64,000 nucleotides of DNA from Cyanoderma ruficeps (GCA_008694505.1 VZDJ01000594.1:11244026-11308025); one strand, 5' to 3'; positions 14,001-28,000 are shown, counted from the first letter of the stretch. The notes: generated from the sequence alone by a model not told the origin. Translations and numbers: made by a program.

Positions 14001-15059
14001 TGCTTTTATGAGTGTCCAGATGTTTTAAATGGTTCTGTAGTGTAGAATTATTCATTGCGAAACCCAATGTTTTTAATAGGCATATAATGCAGTTAACTCC
14101 AAGAAGCAAAGTTCTTCTTCTGACAGGCAAACTTCCAAAGCAAATGGAGAAATAGGTCAGGAACTATAGGTAAGGATACTGTAAATGTGAGAGCACCTGA
14201 AATAATGTTTTTTTTCTGTCACATCCATTTGGGGGATATGGAGCCTCTTGAAATGTGTGTGCTGCGATTATATGGTGGGAATCAAGATACTCTGGGGTTG
14301 CTTTTGGGTTTACCATGCCTCTTCTCTGATCTTGCATGAGCACAAAGTTTTTCATCTCTTTCTTGTCTGCATCCATCACAAAAGGAAACATGGTAATAAT
14401 ATCCTTTATTGGAGAGTTTTTTAATCTTGAGACATGTCTCGTTGGTGGTGTGTTTGCTTTTCAATATTGCCTTCTCATGGAAGCAGGGCCAATGGAATGA
14501 CCCTTGCTGTACATGCATATCCCATCTTTTTGAACTCTGTACCCTATTTCAGCTAAGTTTTAAAAAAAGATACCAGTCTCAAATGTGTATGTGTTAGTTC
14601 TTTGACAAGGGATGTACCAGAGCTGTTCTGCTAATGATGTGGCTTGTGTGCATGTACAAGTCGTCTGGTGCATCCCAAGCACCTTGCTGTACTCTGGAAT
14701 TTCATTTTCTGTGTAAAAACTGTGCCATATTCTGCATTGTAGGGCTGTGCATGTAGAGCTATTGGTTCAACCACCAGTGCAAAGTTAATTTTGACTGAGT
14801 GAAGAGTGGAAAGAGTGACCTTGAATCTTGTCAGAGAATCCATTCAAAAATAATCTTCAATTGGAGGAAATTCCTGCATGTACTCTGAGTCAATCAATCG
14901 TTACCCTCTTATCTGTTGAAAGTTGGGCTGTATTAGTCCTGATGCTCTCAGAACTATCATCAATTTTTTAATGCTGTCCTAAATCCTGAAGCCTTAAACT
15001 TACATGTTTTTATAGTTAGATATTAATTCAGGGAAGGTTTCCTAGCTGTAGCTCAGCTG

Positions 15060-15096
15060 TTTTTTCTTTCTTTTTTNTTTTTTTCTTTCTTTTTTA
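15060..15096. repeat. T-rich tract with one N (15077)
   Basis: A pyrimidine tract of TTTC units and T-runs with an unresolved base at 15077. It is probably a length uncertainty in the assembly rather than a real gap. Confidence 0.9.
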
Positions 15097-17235
15097 GAAC
15101 AAAGCAAAATAAGGATCCCAGAATTCAGTGTGGAAATGATGCTGCAGTGCTGTAGCAGCAGAGATACCAATGTGCATTGGGACAGAAGCAAAGGGCATGG
15201 GAAATTTAGACAAAACATCTCATAGTTGCAGGAGCTAATTGTCACTTCTCAGCCTGGAGCCTCTACAGATCCTATGGAAAACCTTAAATATGTTGCTCTG
15301 AAATGGTTTCCTCTTGCTGTGATGCTGAGATACTTGGTGTCCCATAGGTGTCCAGTCCTACCTTTGGGGAGCAGTGATGGACAACTGGAGCACAGGCTGA
15401 TTGATGTGCTGAGTTCTCTCATGGCCCAGGAGTAACCACAGGGAACTGAAGGAAGCCAACAGTCTAGTCACTGTTTAAAGTGAAATCTCTGCTGTTTCCA
15501 GCCAGTTATTTCCAGCCTCATTTTTAAGTGTTGCTGAATAGTCCTGTAGATCTCTCTGCTAGGATTTTGGACCTTCTTTTGAGAGGTTCCCAACCCCTCT
15601 GCTGGTTTTATAGACTGCAGAAGTTTGGGTGAATTCGGTGCCCTTATGAACTTAACATTTCCAATATTTGTTTAAATCTCTGCTCAGGTCATGAGTGACA
15701 GTGAATTTACAACCCCCAGTTTACAGTTGTTTTGTTTGGGATTTTTTTAAATCCAAATAGAATGTAATCTCATGGCCTGATCTCATACCAGGAGACTGGC
15801 ACTCCACAGACCCTTCAGAAGTTCTCTTTGAGATTCAAAGAGTGTAAGTCACAGGGAATCTGCTCAGGACCCTGATACTTGTTTTGTTGGCTTATTATCC
15901 TTGTGGCTACAACATCAGTGCAGACTCGTTCCTAATTTATAATTTATCTATCTTGTAGTTCTTGCTAGGCCTTTTTACTTTTGGGAATCAAAGACATAGA
16001 AAGGGTTTTGTATAGAAGTTTGGGTTTTGAGATCCATTATTCAATGCACTGATATAAGTTATATTGATTACATTGATTTTCTTTCATATGGATCTGGATT
16101 TTGATTGCAGAAGTATCTGGGTTGTTTTCGAGAGTCATTGTAGGAACAGATGTGAAATGTTTTAACGTAATCTGTCTCAATATGGAAAGGGTATCACTCT
16201 GTTTGGAATAATCTGAATTAGTTTTCATAACTATCAAGCAAGTTTTGCTTTTATTCTTTGTCTTTTGTAGCCCTTCCTTCCCCCGCCCCCAATCCTTGTG
16301 AACTGCGTATTTACTCTTTGAGTGCAAGAACACTGCGGTGGCCTGAGATCCTGGTGACCTGCGGGCCTTTTCCAGTAATTAGGTCCATGTTTGCTCCATG
16401 GGAGATTCAATTAAAAATGAGAGGGGTTTATTAAAATTATTATTCCCTTCTGAAATCCCACATTATGTTCTTGAGTGTTTATGCGACAGCATTGTAATGA
16501 GAAAATTTAGTTTATTTAATTCCATCCCTTTTCAAACATTATGGGCTCAAAAATTCCACTTGAGTGTTAGCATAGCCCATCTGTCCTCAGAAACAGAGGT
16601 GAAAGAAAGAGGGGAGAAATGTACAGGCTGCTTCTGTGAGTGAACAAAACTAATTTGGCCCTGCACGTTTGTGTGAGCTTTGGGAAGAAATGACAGAGAT
16701 GTTCAGGTTTTGAGATTTTAGTGCAGCCTGAGACACCTGTGAAATACAGGACATTCTTCTACCTGTTGCAGAAGCCCCCATGGCATGTTCCTTTGTGTCA
16801 CCTCTACACAGACATATGAAGTTATAACTCCTACGTTACACACCAGTTCTGTGGAAAAACTGTTCTGGGCACAGAACACCCGGGCTGTTCCTAAGGTCTG
16901 CCAGGGCATTACTGCACTCTTCCAGTGGCTTTTGCAACAAGAGGCAATACCCTCTTTAACTGTAGGGTAGACAATCAAATCTCATTCACTGAAAGGATAT
17001 TTTCCAGTTTTTCAAGCATTCAGTGTCTTAACAGCAGCTCCATGTGGTTGCTGTCCCACCCGACTGAGACATGATGGAGGGTTAATTTCATTCCTGATGC
17101 GTGAATTGAAGCACAATTCAAGCTGTGTGTCCACTCTCTGTCTACTAAGTAGAAAAAGCACCACCTGGAGGTAGCACAAGTTGGCATATGTGTTGTTCAT
17201 ATGATGACCTCTGTATGTTTTGTTTTCCTTTTTAG

Positions 17236-17346
17236 ATAATTGTGATGATGCATTGGTATCTCCCTTACCTTCAGCTGCCCTTACCAGTTCCTCTGAGCTC
17301 TCCAGTACTCACAGTCCCAGCTTTGCAAAACTCAACAGGCGAGATG
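17236..17346 (+). CDS. CNTNAP5: CNTNAP-family (Caspr) exon 2: start of discoidin domain
   Basis: This is an internal coding exon of 111 nt. It is preceded by a T-rich tract ending in AG (17234-17235) and followed by the donor GTAAG (17347-17351). It enters with two bases of a split codon and leaves with one base (phase 1/1). The peptide begins N-C-D-D-A-L-V-S, continues through a Ser-rich stretch S-S-S-E-L-S-S-T-H-S-P and ends K-L-N-R-R-D-G. In the family this segment follows the signal peptide, and its Cys opens the F5/8 type C domain of contactin-associated proteins, single-pass neuronal adhesion proteins of the neurexin superfamily. If the previous exon supplies T, the first residue is Tyr, as in Y-N-C-D-D of mammalian CNTNAP5. 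The end L-N-R-R-D-G is closer to mammalian CNTNAP4, so the paralogue call is provisional. Third codon positions are mostly A/T (14 of 37 are G/C), unlike the next exon. Family membership is near certain. Confidence 0.9.
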
Positions 17347-18019
17347 GTAAGATCGCAGTGTGAACTGCCTAAACTATTCATTTTAATCACTTGTATAAAG
17401 AATAACTTTCTATGCTGTTTGTATGCAATGCATTCAGAGCCAAGCTGAATAGAGCCATTAATTTATGCTCCTGAGAGTGTGTTATGTAGGAGTAATTTCC
17501 TCCTTTATTATAGCAAGCTTCTATTAATCTTGAAGATCTCCACTTCTCTTGTAGATATATTGTTAAGGAAGTTCAGATAGTGTTTTTGCTTTGGATGAGT
17601 TCCCATATTTTAAGAGTTTAAAGGTCATTAGGTTTGAGAGCCTATTCTAAAATGTAGATGTTAAAGACAATAGTACCTAGGTATAAAATTCCAGTGGAAT
17701 TCAATGATTACAGAACTCTGCAGAAGTAGTGAACATGAAAAACTTTTCAGACATTTGCCATCAAGAATGTCTGAGGTCCAGATAATGAGTTTGCATACCA
17801 GATGGAACCATGAATATGAAGCATAGTACCAGAAAGGAGAAGTTGGCTGTATTTGGGGCATAATTTGACATCCTGTTGCGAATTTGAGTTGTTGGCTCTC
17901 ATCTTATTTCCAAGGTAGAGCCTCTGAAAGAGGAAAGGGGCCTGTATTACCATATTACATATGAATTTAATTTTAGGAAACACTAGATAGATCACTACTA
18001 GAAAAATGTAGTGAAGTTC

Positions 18020-18330
18020 CAGCTTGCTCAGTGAACAGGAACAGCAGAGATGTCCTGGCCACTTGCCAGCCCAGGAGCATGGGCATTGCTGTTATCAAAA
18101 TGTTCCCAGGTCCAGCAGTCAGATAACGAGCAGTACAGCAAGCAGCAAAAGCAAAAGGTATCTACTAATGAGCAGTAGATTCTAATGAACAGTAAGGGAA
18201 GCAAGCCCCATGGCAAACACAGAAGCTGCTGATTAATAGCTAACCAGCAGTAACAGCTGTAAATTCAATCTACTACATTCCAATCAAATCTGTAATTATC
18301 TCAAGCCCTTTGAGGCCCATGTTGGGCACA
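18020..18330 (-). mobile_element. Endogenous retrovirus leader fragment with PBS (antisense)
   Basis: Read on the minus strand, the LTR end is followed at once by an 18-base tract (about 18314-18331) that matches the tRNA-Lys primer-binding site at about 14 positions. The block continuing to about 18020 is A- and G-rich with AGCAG-type repeats, and I read it as the untranslated leader. No gag, pol or env coding remains are visible, so the element is broken shortly after the leader. The left border is approximate. Confidence 0.6.
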
Positions 18331-18714
18331 TGTCATGGACAAAGCCCAGCAACTCAGCCCTACACAGCCACTCACTCCTCTGAATCTCAAGATTAAAAGT
18401 GATGCCATCACTCGGGAAGCCATTGCTGTGAACATCCCACTTTTCCTCCTCCTTCATCCCCCAGCTTTCAGTGCTGAGCAGGATGTTATATAGGATATCC
18501 CTGGGGTCAGCTGTCCTGACTGTGTCCACTTTCAAATTTTGCTTCCCCTACCCTCCTCACTAGTGGTGTGGTGTGAGGAGCAGAAAAGGCCTTGGCCTGT
18601 GGGTAAGCAATTCTCAGCAATAACAGAAACATCTCTGTGTTATCAATAGTTTCCAGCACAATTAGTCCTATACCAGCTCCAGTGGAGAGAACTCAGTCTA
18701 CTCTGGCCAAAGCA
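18331..18714 (-). mobile_element. ERV LTR, class II-like, antisense (about 0.38 kb)
   Basis: The block starts TG next to the primer-binding site and ends near a CA, as an LTR should, and reads in the antisense direction. Internally it contains the words CTGGGGTCAGCTGTCCTGAC, AAGGCCTTGGCCTGTG and ATACCAGCTCC in the order I associate with abundant songbird LTRs. On the minus strand a TATATAA box (near 18487-18494) stands where the U3 promoter should be, with the presumed transcript start about 25-30 bases beyond. No clear AATAAA was found on that strand. Only one LTR was identified, followed by a leader piece, so it is a truncated provirus rather than a clean solo LTR. It lies antisense to the host gene, the orientation most often tolerated in introns. 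Confidence 0.65.
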
Positions 18715-18929
18715 GTGCCTGACCTTGGGTTGGAGGAGCAGGCTGCAGAAACTTTCTTTGACTGTCACTAGTAGATACCTTTACAGGAAATAACATTTCC
18801 TAACAAGGACTGGGTTGTGGCTTTCGGATAATGTTGAATGTTTCAATGAGTTGGTTTAGCTTTGCTCGTAATTGATAAGACAGTGCTGCAGAGAACAGAG
18901 CCTCGGGGTAAAAAGCCTGATGAAGATTT

Positions 18930-18950
18930 TATATATATATATATATATAT
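18930..18950. repeat. (TA)n microsatellite
   Basis: A run of about ten TA dinucleotides inside intron 2. Confidence 0.95.
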
Positions 18951-21587
18951 CTAAAATATCATGTAAACATGAATGCCATGAGTGAAGATGAATTTATAAA
19001 GCGCAACCCAATCCTTTATTGACAGAAAGTTCTAATTCATGAAGTTTATGCAGTAACAGAAAACAATGAGTAAAAGGCTGTTTAAAAAAAAATATAAAAA
19101 AGGCCTGCAGTAGTGGAATGTGCCATTTGAAAAAACAAACACACAAAGTACCCATGAGTAAAGCTTTGTGTGAACAGCTGAAAGTGCTTAATTAAAATGC
19201 TGATAAATCTGTACTGGTAACGCTAAAGAGCTAGTATAATTCTGATAAATATGTTTCTGAGGTATGAAATGTATTATTTTCCCCTGAGAGGGATTTATCA
19301 GCTTTTTTGTATACAGTATATAAATAATGAAAAATAATAAGAAAATTGCTGCAATATGACTGTATCATCTAAGATTTTTGAGTTCTTATTAGCTCTCAGC
19401 CTGAGTAGTCAGTACAGGCAATTATGTATGAGAATATAAAACATATATAGTGTCTGAAAGAATTTGTTTTCTGGCCAGGAAGTGTTTGATATGGGCATTT
19501 AAGTAAAATTCTGCAGCAGGGAAGCACTTAGTTGCAGTGGGAAGTCCAGGAGTATTTAGTGCTATAAAGCTGTTTGAGCTGTTTGTAAGGCATGTAGGGT
19601 GGAAATAATAATTCCCTTTGCTTTGTAATTATCAACTAAAAGTAAGTATGGGCATCCTGAGCAGCCCTGGGGAACATCAAAAAGTATTGACTGTGTAACA
19701 CTGAGCTTAAATGCAATTTTTGAAATGACTATGCTAAAATGTGCAAACAGTCTGAAAAGGAAACAAAAGTATTGGATCATATTTCTTGGAATCATATAGG
19801 TCTCCAGCTGAAAAACAATCAGATCCTTGCCTCTCCACATATTTCTAGCATTATGATTTGTTGCCATGGAGAATATGAACAATATATCAGATTCCTGTGG
19901 TATTGTTTCTCCGCTGGGGTATTTTCCCTGTGCGGTGTCGAATGCCTCCTTTGAAATGATCCCCAGAAGATGTGAAATGTGTGAGCTGTGAGGAATGGTG
20001 GTGTAGCACAATCTGCAGAATCCTGTTAATGCCAGTGGGAACCTGCTGGGCAGAAAGGGGAACTGTTGAGCATCCTGTCTCTTGGTTTTGTGTGAGGGAC
20101 AATGTGACATCTTAACGCACCTAAAACAAGTGTGCAGATCTGATGGGCATAATCAAAGCCAAACATTTTGTCTGGTTTGCATTTATGCCACACTTAATAA
20201 AAGCTATATGGTCCTCTTCAATATCTTTGTGCCCAATTACAGGAGAAAGACATTTGGTTATTCTTGTATCTGTTCAGAGGAGTTGATGTACTGTAAGTTG
20301 TGTGTTCAGTAGCCCGTGTTGTTGCCTGTTAGACCCTTCTTGCCCTCTGACTTGGCAAAGAGTCCACAGGGCAAGCATCAAGGTGGGTAGAGGAGCAAAG
20401 GGCTCCCAGTAGTTACTCTTCTTGGGTTTTGCTTTTCTGCTACTTACTAAAAATGTACAGGATGAGTAGGTGACATGCTATCAGGAATGATGTGCATTAA
20501 AATAGTGTGCAGACACAGACTGTGCTGGAAAAAATGCCAGTATCCCTTGTGCCATCTCCTCTGTATAATGGAGTAAACGTGGAGGAGAAAGAACATTGAT
20601 TGATTTTTGGCACTCAGAGCCGTATTTGGTGAGAATTTGGGATAACCACAGAAGCAAGCAGAAGCTAGGTGTTTGCTTTATTAGCAGAAGTGGAGGACCC
20701 CAGTGGGAAAAGCTTCAGTTCTGCAGCCAGTGCAACTTTGCTGTTGCAGGGATTTTGGCTGCCATTCTTACTAGCAGTAGAATTACTGTCCACCTCTGGA
20801 AATGGTAATGGTGGAAGGTTTGGGAGAGGGAAACACAGTGGGCTTTCTTCTCCACAGGAAAAAATAGAGAAAGCAGCTGCTGTTCTGTGAAGACATAGCC
20901 ATTAGCTGATATCTTTCTTGCAAGACCAGCTTTGGAGAGGTGATGCTACGAGCAGGTGTCAGTGCTGTCTGCAGTGCTTACATCTAAAGAATGACATTCT
21001 CAGCAGACGAATGTGCTCGTGTAAAGAGAGATGAGAGAGATGCAGTTCAGAGACACCATGTAATCTATGATTTTAGAGCTCAAGCTCAGCACAGATCTCC
21101 CAAATTTCTGTTCAGTGTGTATCATTTATTTGACTTTGAAATTATAAGCCTGTGGTGTTGTGCTCAAGCTGGAAAATAGCAGTGCACAGTAAAGCCAAAC
21201 ACTTTTGTGGAAAGCATATCACATTCCTGCCACTTCTAGCAGCAGAAGGGAGAAAGCATAAAGTAGATATTTAGTTATGATGTTTGACATACTACTGGGA
21301 AGCATCTGTGGTAACAGTCTTGGCCTAAGAACTTATGTATAAACTAGAACATAGGAAGCAAAGGTTTTGTGTTTTTTAATGGAAAACTCAACAAATATTT
21401 TTGTGATAAGTTGTTTTCCTTCATTTAGTTGTCGTTCTCTATGTTGAATGAAGAAAAGATGAGAATGCCTACTTTAATACGTGCTGAAAACATCTAGAAT
21501 AGGCTCTTTTGAGTCATGAATGGAACAATTTTGCCAGAACTTCTGAAGCAGATTTTTATATCCTATCAGTTCCTGGAATAAGACTGT

Positions 21588-21617
21588 GAAAAAAAAAAGA
21601 GAAAAAAAGAAAAAAAC
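21588..21617. repeat. A-rich purine tract
   Basis: About 30 bases of A interrupted by G, inside intron 2. Confidence 0.9.
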
Positions 21618-23201
21618 AGTAACTGTTGTGTTCAGAGTCTATTTTAGATACTGGATATTACAAACCAAAAGAAGTTTGCCCTTGGTTCTCGTGTGCAATA
21701 GTCATGATTGTGTGTAGGAGAAATCTGTAGTTTGTTGTCTTTGAATACAACTCTGTAGTTTGTACCTTAAAGGCAGACAACATACTTTCTATATGGCACT
21801 TAAAATACCAAAATAAAAAAACGGTGGTGTGAGAAGTAAACTTGTTAGGACTTTTTAACAGGAGGTATTATAGTCTTATATAAGCTCTGTATAGATAGAG
21901 AGTTAACAGAGCTATGAAGTAGTCAAAGAAGAAATCAGTGATGAAATTCCTAGTATTCTCATTAGGTGTTTCGTGGTATGCTCACAGGGAAGAGTATTCT
22001 ATTTAAGGCAGGTAAAATAATCAATGATGATGAAGACTTCTATTGTGATTGAAAAAGGTAAATCATGGCACTAAGAAGCAGTATGCATTGGTTTGGTTGC
22101 AAACTCTTTTCCCCGGAGAGTTCTTGTAGAGGAATGAAGGCTGAGTCATCCAGGGGAACAGGAACAATACTCATTCCAGGAATGGAATAGATATTGTTCT
22201 GTTTTGGGAGTTCAGATAAATCCTATATTACTAAATTGTAAATAATGACAATTCTAACACCTATTCTTAGACAAAGGGATTTCAGTTGTGAATGCCATCC
22301 AGGAAAAACAAGATGTTTGTAAAAGTGCAGAGTTGTTGAAATCAGGCTCATTGATAGAAGCCACATTTATTAATCTTTCAACTCTATTCACTTCAATGAA
22401 CTTTTCATGGTGCAACTTTGAGACAGATCAGTTGAGTTTTATTCCCAATGTCATTGTGTTCATTGTAATCATACTGGAGTGCTTTTCTGAACTTCATTAA
22501 TAATGGCAAAACAATAAGATAGTGGCTTGCAGAAGCAGTGGCAGTCTCAAAATTTGTTGTCTTGGCTACTTGGTTCATGGCTTGTATTCTTCACAGCTGC
22601 ACTGGTTGCTTATTGGTGAGGCTGAATTGAACACTGGGTGTATGCAGAGAATAAATGTGTGCAAGGAGAAACAAGTTAAAGGAAAATAAACATAGCCTGT
22701 AATTTTAGGGTGTAAAAGAAAGCAGGAGACCATAAAATAATATATTCCAGTCTGGAATGATTTGCTTTTTAACCATAATCTCCCATTTATTGTAGTGAGC
22801 AAAGTGGTAAAATGCAAGCAGTGGTTGCACTTCTGTTTCATTGGCTTGGTGTTACCACAGGTTTGTTTAACCTCTAAAGGAATTCAAGGGATAGTGCAAA
22901 TCTTTACTTTTAAAAGACAAACATGAATTACAAGTTCATGTCAGAGACAGCCTACTTTCCAGTGTGAAGGCAGTCCTTTTAGTTGTTCAATCAAATGGTT
23001 TCTAGCTTTGCAACAAATTATCTGAAATGCATTTATAAGCCGTAATTAAACCATTCTGTCAGATACTTAATAGGGCTCAAATAAAAATAACTAACATTTT
23101 GCGTTTCTTTCAGAACTTATCAAAAAGGAAAATATCAAAGCAAACTGCAAGTTACAAGTTCACATTCCCAGAATTGCAAGGAGGGAATAGATACGATTTT
23201 T

Positions 23202-23239
23202 CTCTTTTTTTCTTTCTTTCTTTTTTTTNTTTTTTTTTG
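23202..23239. repeat. T-rich tract with one N (23229)
   Basis: A TTTC/T-run tract about 290 bases before exon 3, with an unresolved base. It is too far from the acceptor to be its pyrimidine tract. Confidence 0.9.
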
Positions 23240-23452
23240 TGATTGAGCATGTACCAACCTCATTGATGTTTCTACAGCTGAAAAAGAATAAATTTCCTTA
23301 AAATGTCTTAGAAATTAAAAATTCATCATGAGCTTTACATTAATGGAGACAACCTGATGGAAGCACACATCATGTAGTGTATTTCCTAATACTAAAATAT
23401 GAAAAAGCCAGCTGCATGCTCAAATAGAGTCCTCTGCCATGACCTGAAATAA

Positions 23453-23830
<378 letters not shown>

Positions 23831-24880
23831 TGAGAGCAGACCTGAGCCGGCTCCACAGGGTGTTTTGATCTAAATGGGTTGTGTCACCCACGGTCTGTGT
23901 AATACAAGTTTAGGCCCTCAGGAGTAACTTGTTTTTCAGGCTTTGAGGATGATCAGGGCACTTAAAATGACCTGTGTGCTTTTGTGCCTGCTTGGCTCTA
24001 ATTCAGGCACACCAGGGTAAATGGGGCTAATCACCTCCGTGCTTTCTCCAAGAAAGATGAAAATTAATTCTGTGCTTTATACGTGTTTGGCCAGAACAAG
24101 AGAGATCATGCTGAGGAAGATGGGTGGTAAATTGCTCCTCAGCTGGAGAAGGCTGGAGCTGGGTTGTGGGATGATTTAGTAGACAAAATAAAAGTGATCC
24201 CAAGGCTTTTTCTAATACTCTAATGCAGACTTGACCATTGCTGTGTCACACCTTCAGCATGTGGCTGTGCCAGGTGCTTTGATAGGAGTGCATGGGGCAG
24301 CATTGGCACCACAGGTGTAGATAGAAAAGTTGACATGCCTTCCTTTTGTACAGAAAATGTCAATTGTTGGTGAATGGGTAAAAAATGGTGGGATTCTCCC
24401 CATGCTATGTGGTGTGGATCAATAGCCCTGAAAATAAGTAGCATGAAAATATGTGGTGTTAAAAGAAAAGGATTCTTCACAAGAATAAATGGGGAGCATG
24501 TTAAGGGTAACCAAGTAGGTCTATGTTTTTTCTTTGGTTAATACCTTTGTTAAATGCTGTGTCACAAAAGCAGATTTTGCTTCCAGAACATAATGACTGC
24601 GGGTGATGGGAGCTGGGCTACAGCAGGAAGAGGGGAGGGGGGCTGCTTAATTTTTCCCCAAGTGTGTGGTGGTAGTGGAGATGCATGTACAGGGAGGTGA
24701 ACTTCTGTGTGTCTAAAATCCATTGTATCATCACTTTGCTTTATCATGGTTTGGTTCAGGGAAAGCTAATGAAATCCTTCTTCCCTTAGAAAAGCAACTT
24801 TGGTCCTAAGACAGTCATAAAGTTGTCAAGTGCTTCACCTGTCACTTAAGAAGTTATGTTAAGCTGTCTGATAGTTTTTT

Positions 24881-24976
24881 AATATATATTTATATATGTG
24901 TGTGTGTGTGGCATATATATATTTATATATATGTCTGTGTATATATGTGTGTATCTATATGTATGTATGTATGTAT
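24881..24976. repeat. Compound TA/TG/TATG simple repeat
   Basis: Mixed TATATA, TGTGTG and TATG-type tracts run for almost 100 bases, ending in GTATGTATGTATGTAT. It is a likely polymorphic microsatellite in intron 3. Confidence 0.9.
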
Positions 24977-26579
24977 TTAAAAGCACTGGAATTTCATTTT
25001 GGACTGAACATAGTGATCATTTAATTTGTCTCTTGACTTCCACCCCTGGAATCTGAAATCCATACTGAGATGTTTTTACAAATTCTATATCAGTTAAGTG
25101 CTTCTTTGCCTGAAAATATTATGTGGCTTGTTAAAATTTTATATTAGGACAAATTAATTTTTTATTACATGTCAAACTTTTCAGACCATTTCTTTCTGGA
25201 AACACTTGAACTTTTATTTGCTTTTGTAAATTTTTCTTCTTAAAGGGAAACTTGAAAAGACAACACATAGAATTTGCCACAGCAAATCTCAATGCCCTAA
25301 GGATCCAATTTATAAGTTTCTTATCTGGCACCTAATATTGCACATAACAATAAGAAAAATTCATTTAACAGTGAATTAAGATTTATGAGCAATTTGGACT
25401 CTCATGTTTTACTAGAGTGATCAGGCATGAAGTTGATTCAGGGCAGATCTTGACACAAGTCCCAAAGCCTCAGCAGACCTGGATGCTTGCTTTCTGGAGA
25501 CATAATTTTTTGTACATGTTTCTAATGGAAACTACTATAGAATACAGAGGATAATTCCCTATATAATTGAGGAAAAATGAAATTCACTTTGGGTGTAGAA
25601 AAGGAAACTAAGGATTTGGATAATTTTCCCCTCATGTGAGTTTGTACGAGTCACACTAACCAAGTGTGCCAGTAATGTAATTCTAGTCCAGAAGAACCAT
25701 TTGTTTCATGTTCCCAGAGGTCTTGAAGGGTTTACTGGGATACCTCACCAAACTTTCCTGGTGGAAATATCTGATAATGTGAGTCCAAAGTGGGCTCATT
25801 TGACATGTCATTAGATGCTTTAGTCCACCTAAACTGGCAAACTCATTAACACTTAGGAGCTTGTATGTCTACCCATGGAATTAATGAAGATCAAGAATTC
25901 CTTCTGTACAATTTTTATTCTAACAGAAGAAAAAGTTGATTTTTTTTTTCCCTGGCACTTTTGGACTTGCTTCACTGAATTAAATTAGATCTAGAGAGCC
26001 ATTCAGAGTACAAAGAGGAAAGCCAAAGAGGCTTTCAGAAGCATGTGTAGAATTATAATTTCAAATTATGCAGTATTCCTCTTTTATTGGCAGTTATCCT
26101 TTCCTTAGGGGTTTTTTTCTAACTGAGAAGAAACATAGAAGTGTGCTGTCCAGCTGAATGTTAAAGTCTTTTTCAGACCCTTGGATGAAATGAGGGCAAG
26201 CACAACACGGTGCTTGTCCTAAACATCTGGCTCTTGAATATTGTGAGGGAAATTCTGCATTACACACCCCTAGGAGAGAACCCTTGTCCTTGACTTAAGG
26301 TAGTGGACTATTTCACAGGGCTGGGAAAGCAGCCCCGCAGGGCAGCCTCCACTGTCACAATCTGTGGCTGTGTACACTGTACCAATCTGTCACAAGTGTG
26401 GTAGTTCCAGACTTGGGGTTCTGTATCTGTGCTGGCTTTAGTTCAGTGATGTTTTTTCCTCAGCAGAAATGAAAACATCCCTGAATTATCAGGACTTTTT
26501 CCAGCAGAAACGCAAACCAGACTCCCATACTAATTACAATTGTATGAAGAAAATTAATGGTCAAACCCAGCATTATCCC

Positions 26580-26610
26580 TTTTCTTTTTTTTTTTTTTTT
26601 NTTTTTTTTG
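26580..26610. repeat. Poly(T) tract with one N (26601)
   Basis: A T-run of about 30 bases broken by one C and one N, followed by GGGATGGGTGGGATGG. No SINE or LINE body is recognised beside it. Confidence 0.9.
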
Positions 26611-28000
26611 GGATGGGTGGGATGGTCTGTCAAAGAAGGATTTAAGGCAGTGGTTTCCTCTATCAGGGTGAGGTGGAAATTTACCAATCCTTAATTTCTA
26701 CTCAACCCAGGTCAGATTTTGATCTGCATTTTCTCCCAGTCCATGTGCATGACTCAGAGAGAAAGTCAGGGTGTATTTGGTGATACTGCAGTGGTCTCTT
26801 GGAGGAGCATGCACTGGCCCAACCTTTCCCCACTGCATGTCACAGGGACATTGACCACATTTGGTGGGAACAGCAAGAAGGCAGCAGGGCCTTCAATAAT
26901 CCCCAAGTAAATCCGTCCAGATGAAACTTTTCCTAATGATCCCACGAATGTCTGATGGTCCCTATTGCAAGTGCTCTATTGCTCTGAGGGGTTGTTTCTG
27001 TGGTTAAACTTGCACTCTGTGGGTGTAGGTTTGGTCCACCCATATGGCAGAGATGTTCTGCAGTGCATCAGAGACCTGGGCACATAAATTCTTTATTAGG
27101 CTGCCAATAAGACAGACGTTTGCACAGCAGCATATATGACATATCACCAGTAAAAATCCCTTTCTCTTTATAGAGATTACAAGGCTTATTATCCTCCTCT
27201 CCCGGCTTGCATACAGCTCCCATCAACTTCCCTGTTAATGAGGACTGCATAGACAGATCGCAGGGAGAATCAGAAAACCTTTTAAGTTTTCACTCAGCCT
27301 GTGTTTATGATGTTAGTAAATTCTGCAGCTGGAGTTGAAGACAAGACAGATTAGCCATTTAAAACCAATTTTCCAACCCCATTTGTATTTAAATAATCTT
27401 GTTACAAAAGGACTCTGTGGTTCAGAGCAAACTAGACATAATTATATTTTCAATATGGATAAATCAGCTATGTGTGGACACACTAGCTATTGATTGGGAG
27501 ACATAAAACATAAATCTTATTGCTTGTAACAAGTAAATGATTTTTCAGTGTTTTTAAGTGTTGAATAATTCAAAATTTGCTTTACCTGCATACACATCAC
27601 AGCTTGAGTCAGTCCAAATTGTGTATTTTACTGGCAAAAAAAAGTGTGGGTTGTGATACAATGCTATTTCATTTTAGATAGCAATTTTTATGCTATCTGT
27701 ATTGAAAAATACTTTACAAAGCTGAAAAACACAATTATGCGGGAAGGCACAAAGGAAGGGACGAAACAGGCATAGATGTATGCAACAAACGCAGAAAAGA
27801 AATATTCTTTATACAAAGTTTTGAAAGGAGAAGGGCAAGTTATGGAATTGGAGATAAAGGGAGACTGTTCTGACAGTGGTGGAGAAGGCTTTTATATTAG
27901 AACAATGAATCTGTGCAGAAAGGCAATGAAGAGGGAAAATGGCATAGATAGCAGGGAGATAGTTCACGCTCTGTGCATCCCCTGCACTTACAGTGCACAT

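Larger units (their letters stand above)
1..17235 (+). other. 3' part of CNTNAP intron 1
   Basis: This is noncoding DNA upstream of the first recognised exon, inferred to be intron 1 because exon 17236-17346 enters mid-codon and therefore needs an upstream coding exon. I see no CpG island, promoter or signal-peptide exon in these 17 kb, so the first exon should lie to the left of the window. The stretch holds a MIR-like remnant near 2.95 kb, CR1 fragments near 5.0 and 8.5-8.9 kb, purine and T-rich tracts, and otherwise unassigned AT-rich sequence. Open frames here are short and match no protein family I recognise, apart from the CR1 piece inside the frame at 8190-8681. Confidence 0.75.

Noticed and set aside
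19562..20110. Longest open frame of the window, 182 codons on the minus strand
   Set aside because: It shows no recognisable domain and no splice or promoter context, and its composition is like translated noncoding DNA. One such frame in 64 kb of AT-rich intron is not surprising.
20530..20600. Possible third MIR remnant (TGCCATCTCCTCTGTATAATGG)
   Set aside because: Only one short block resembles MIR and its flanks do not follow the consensus order.
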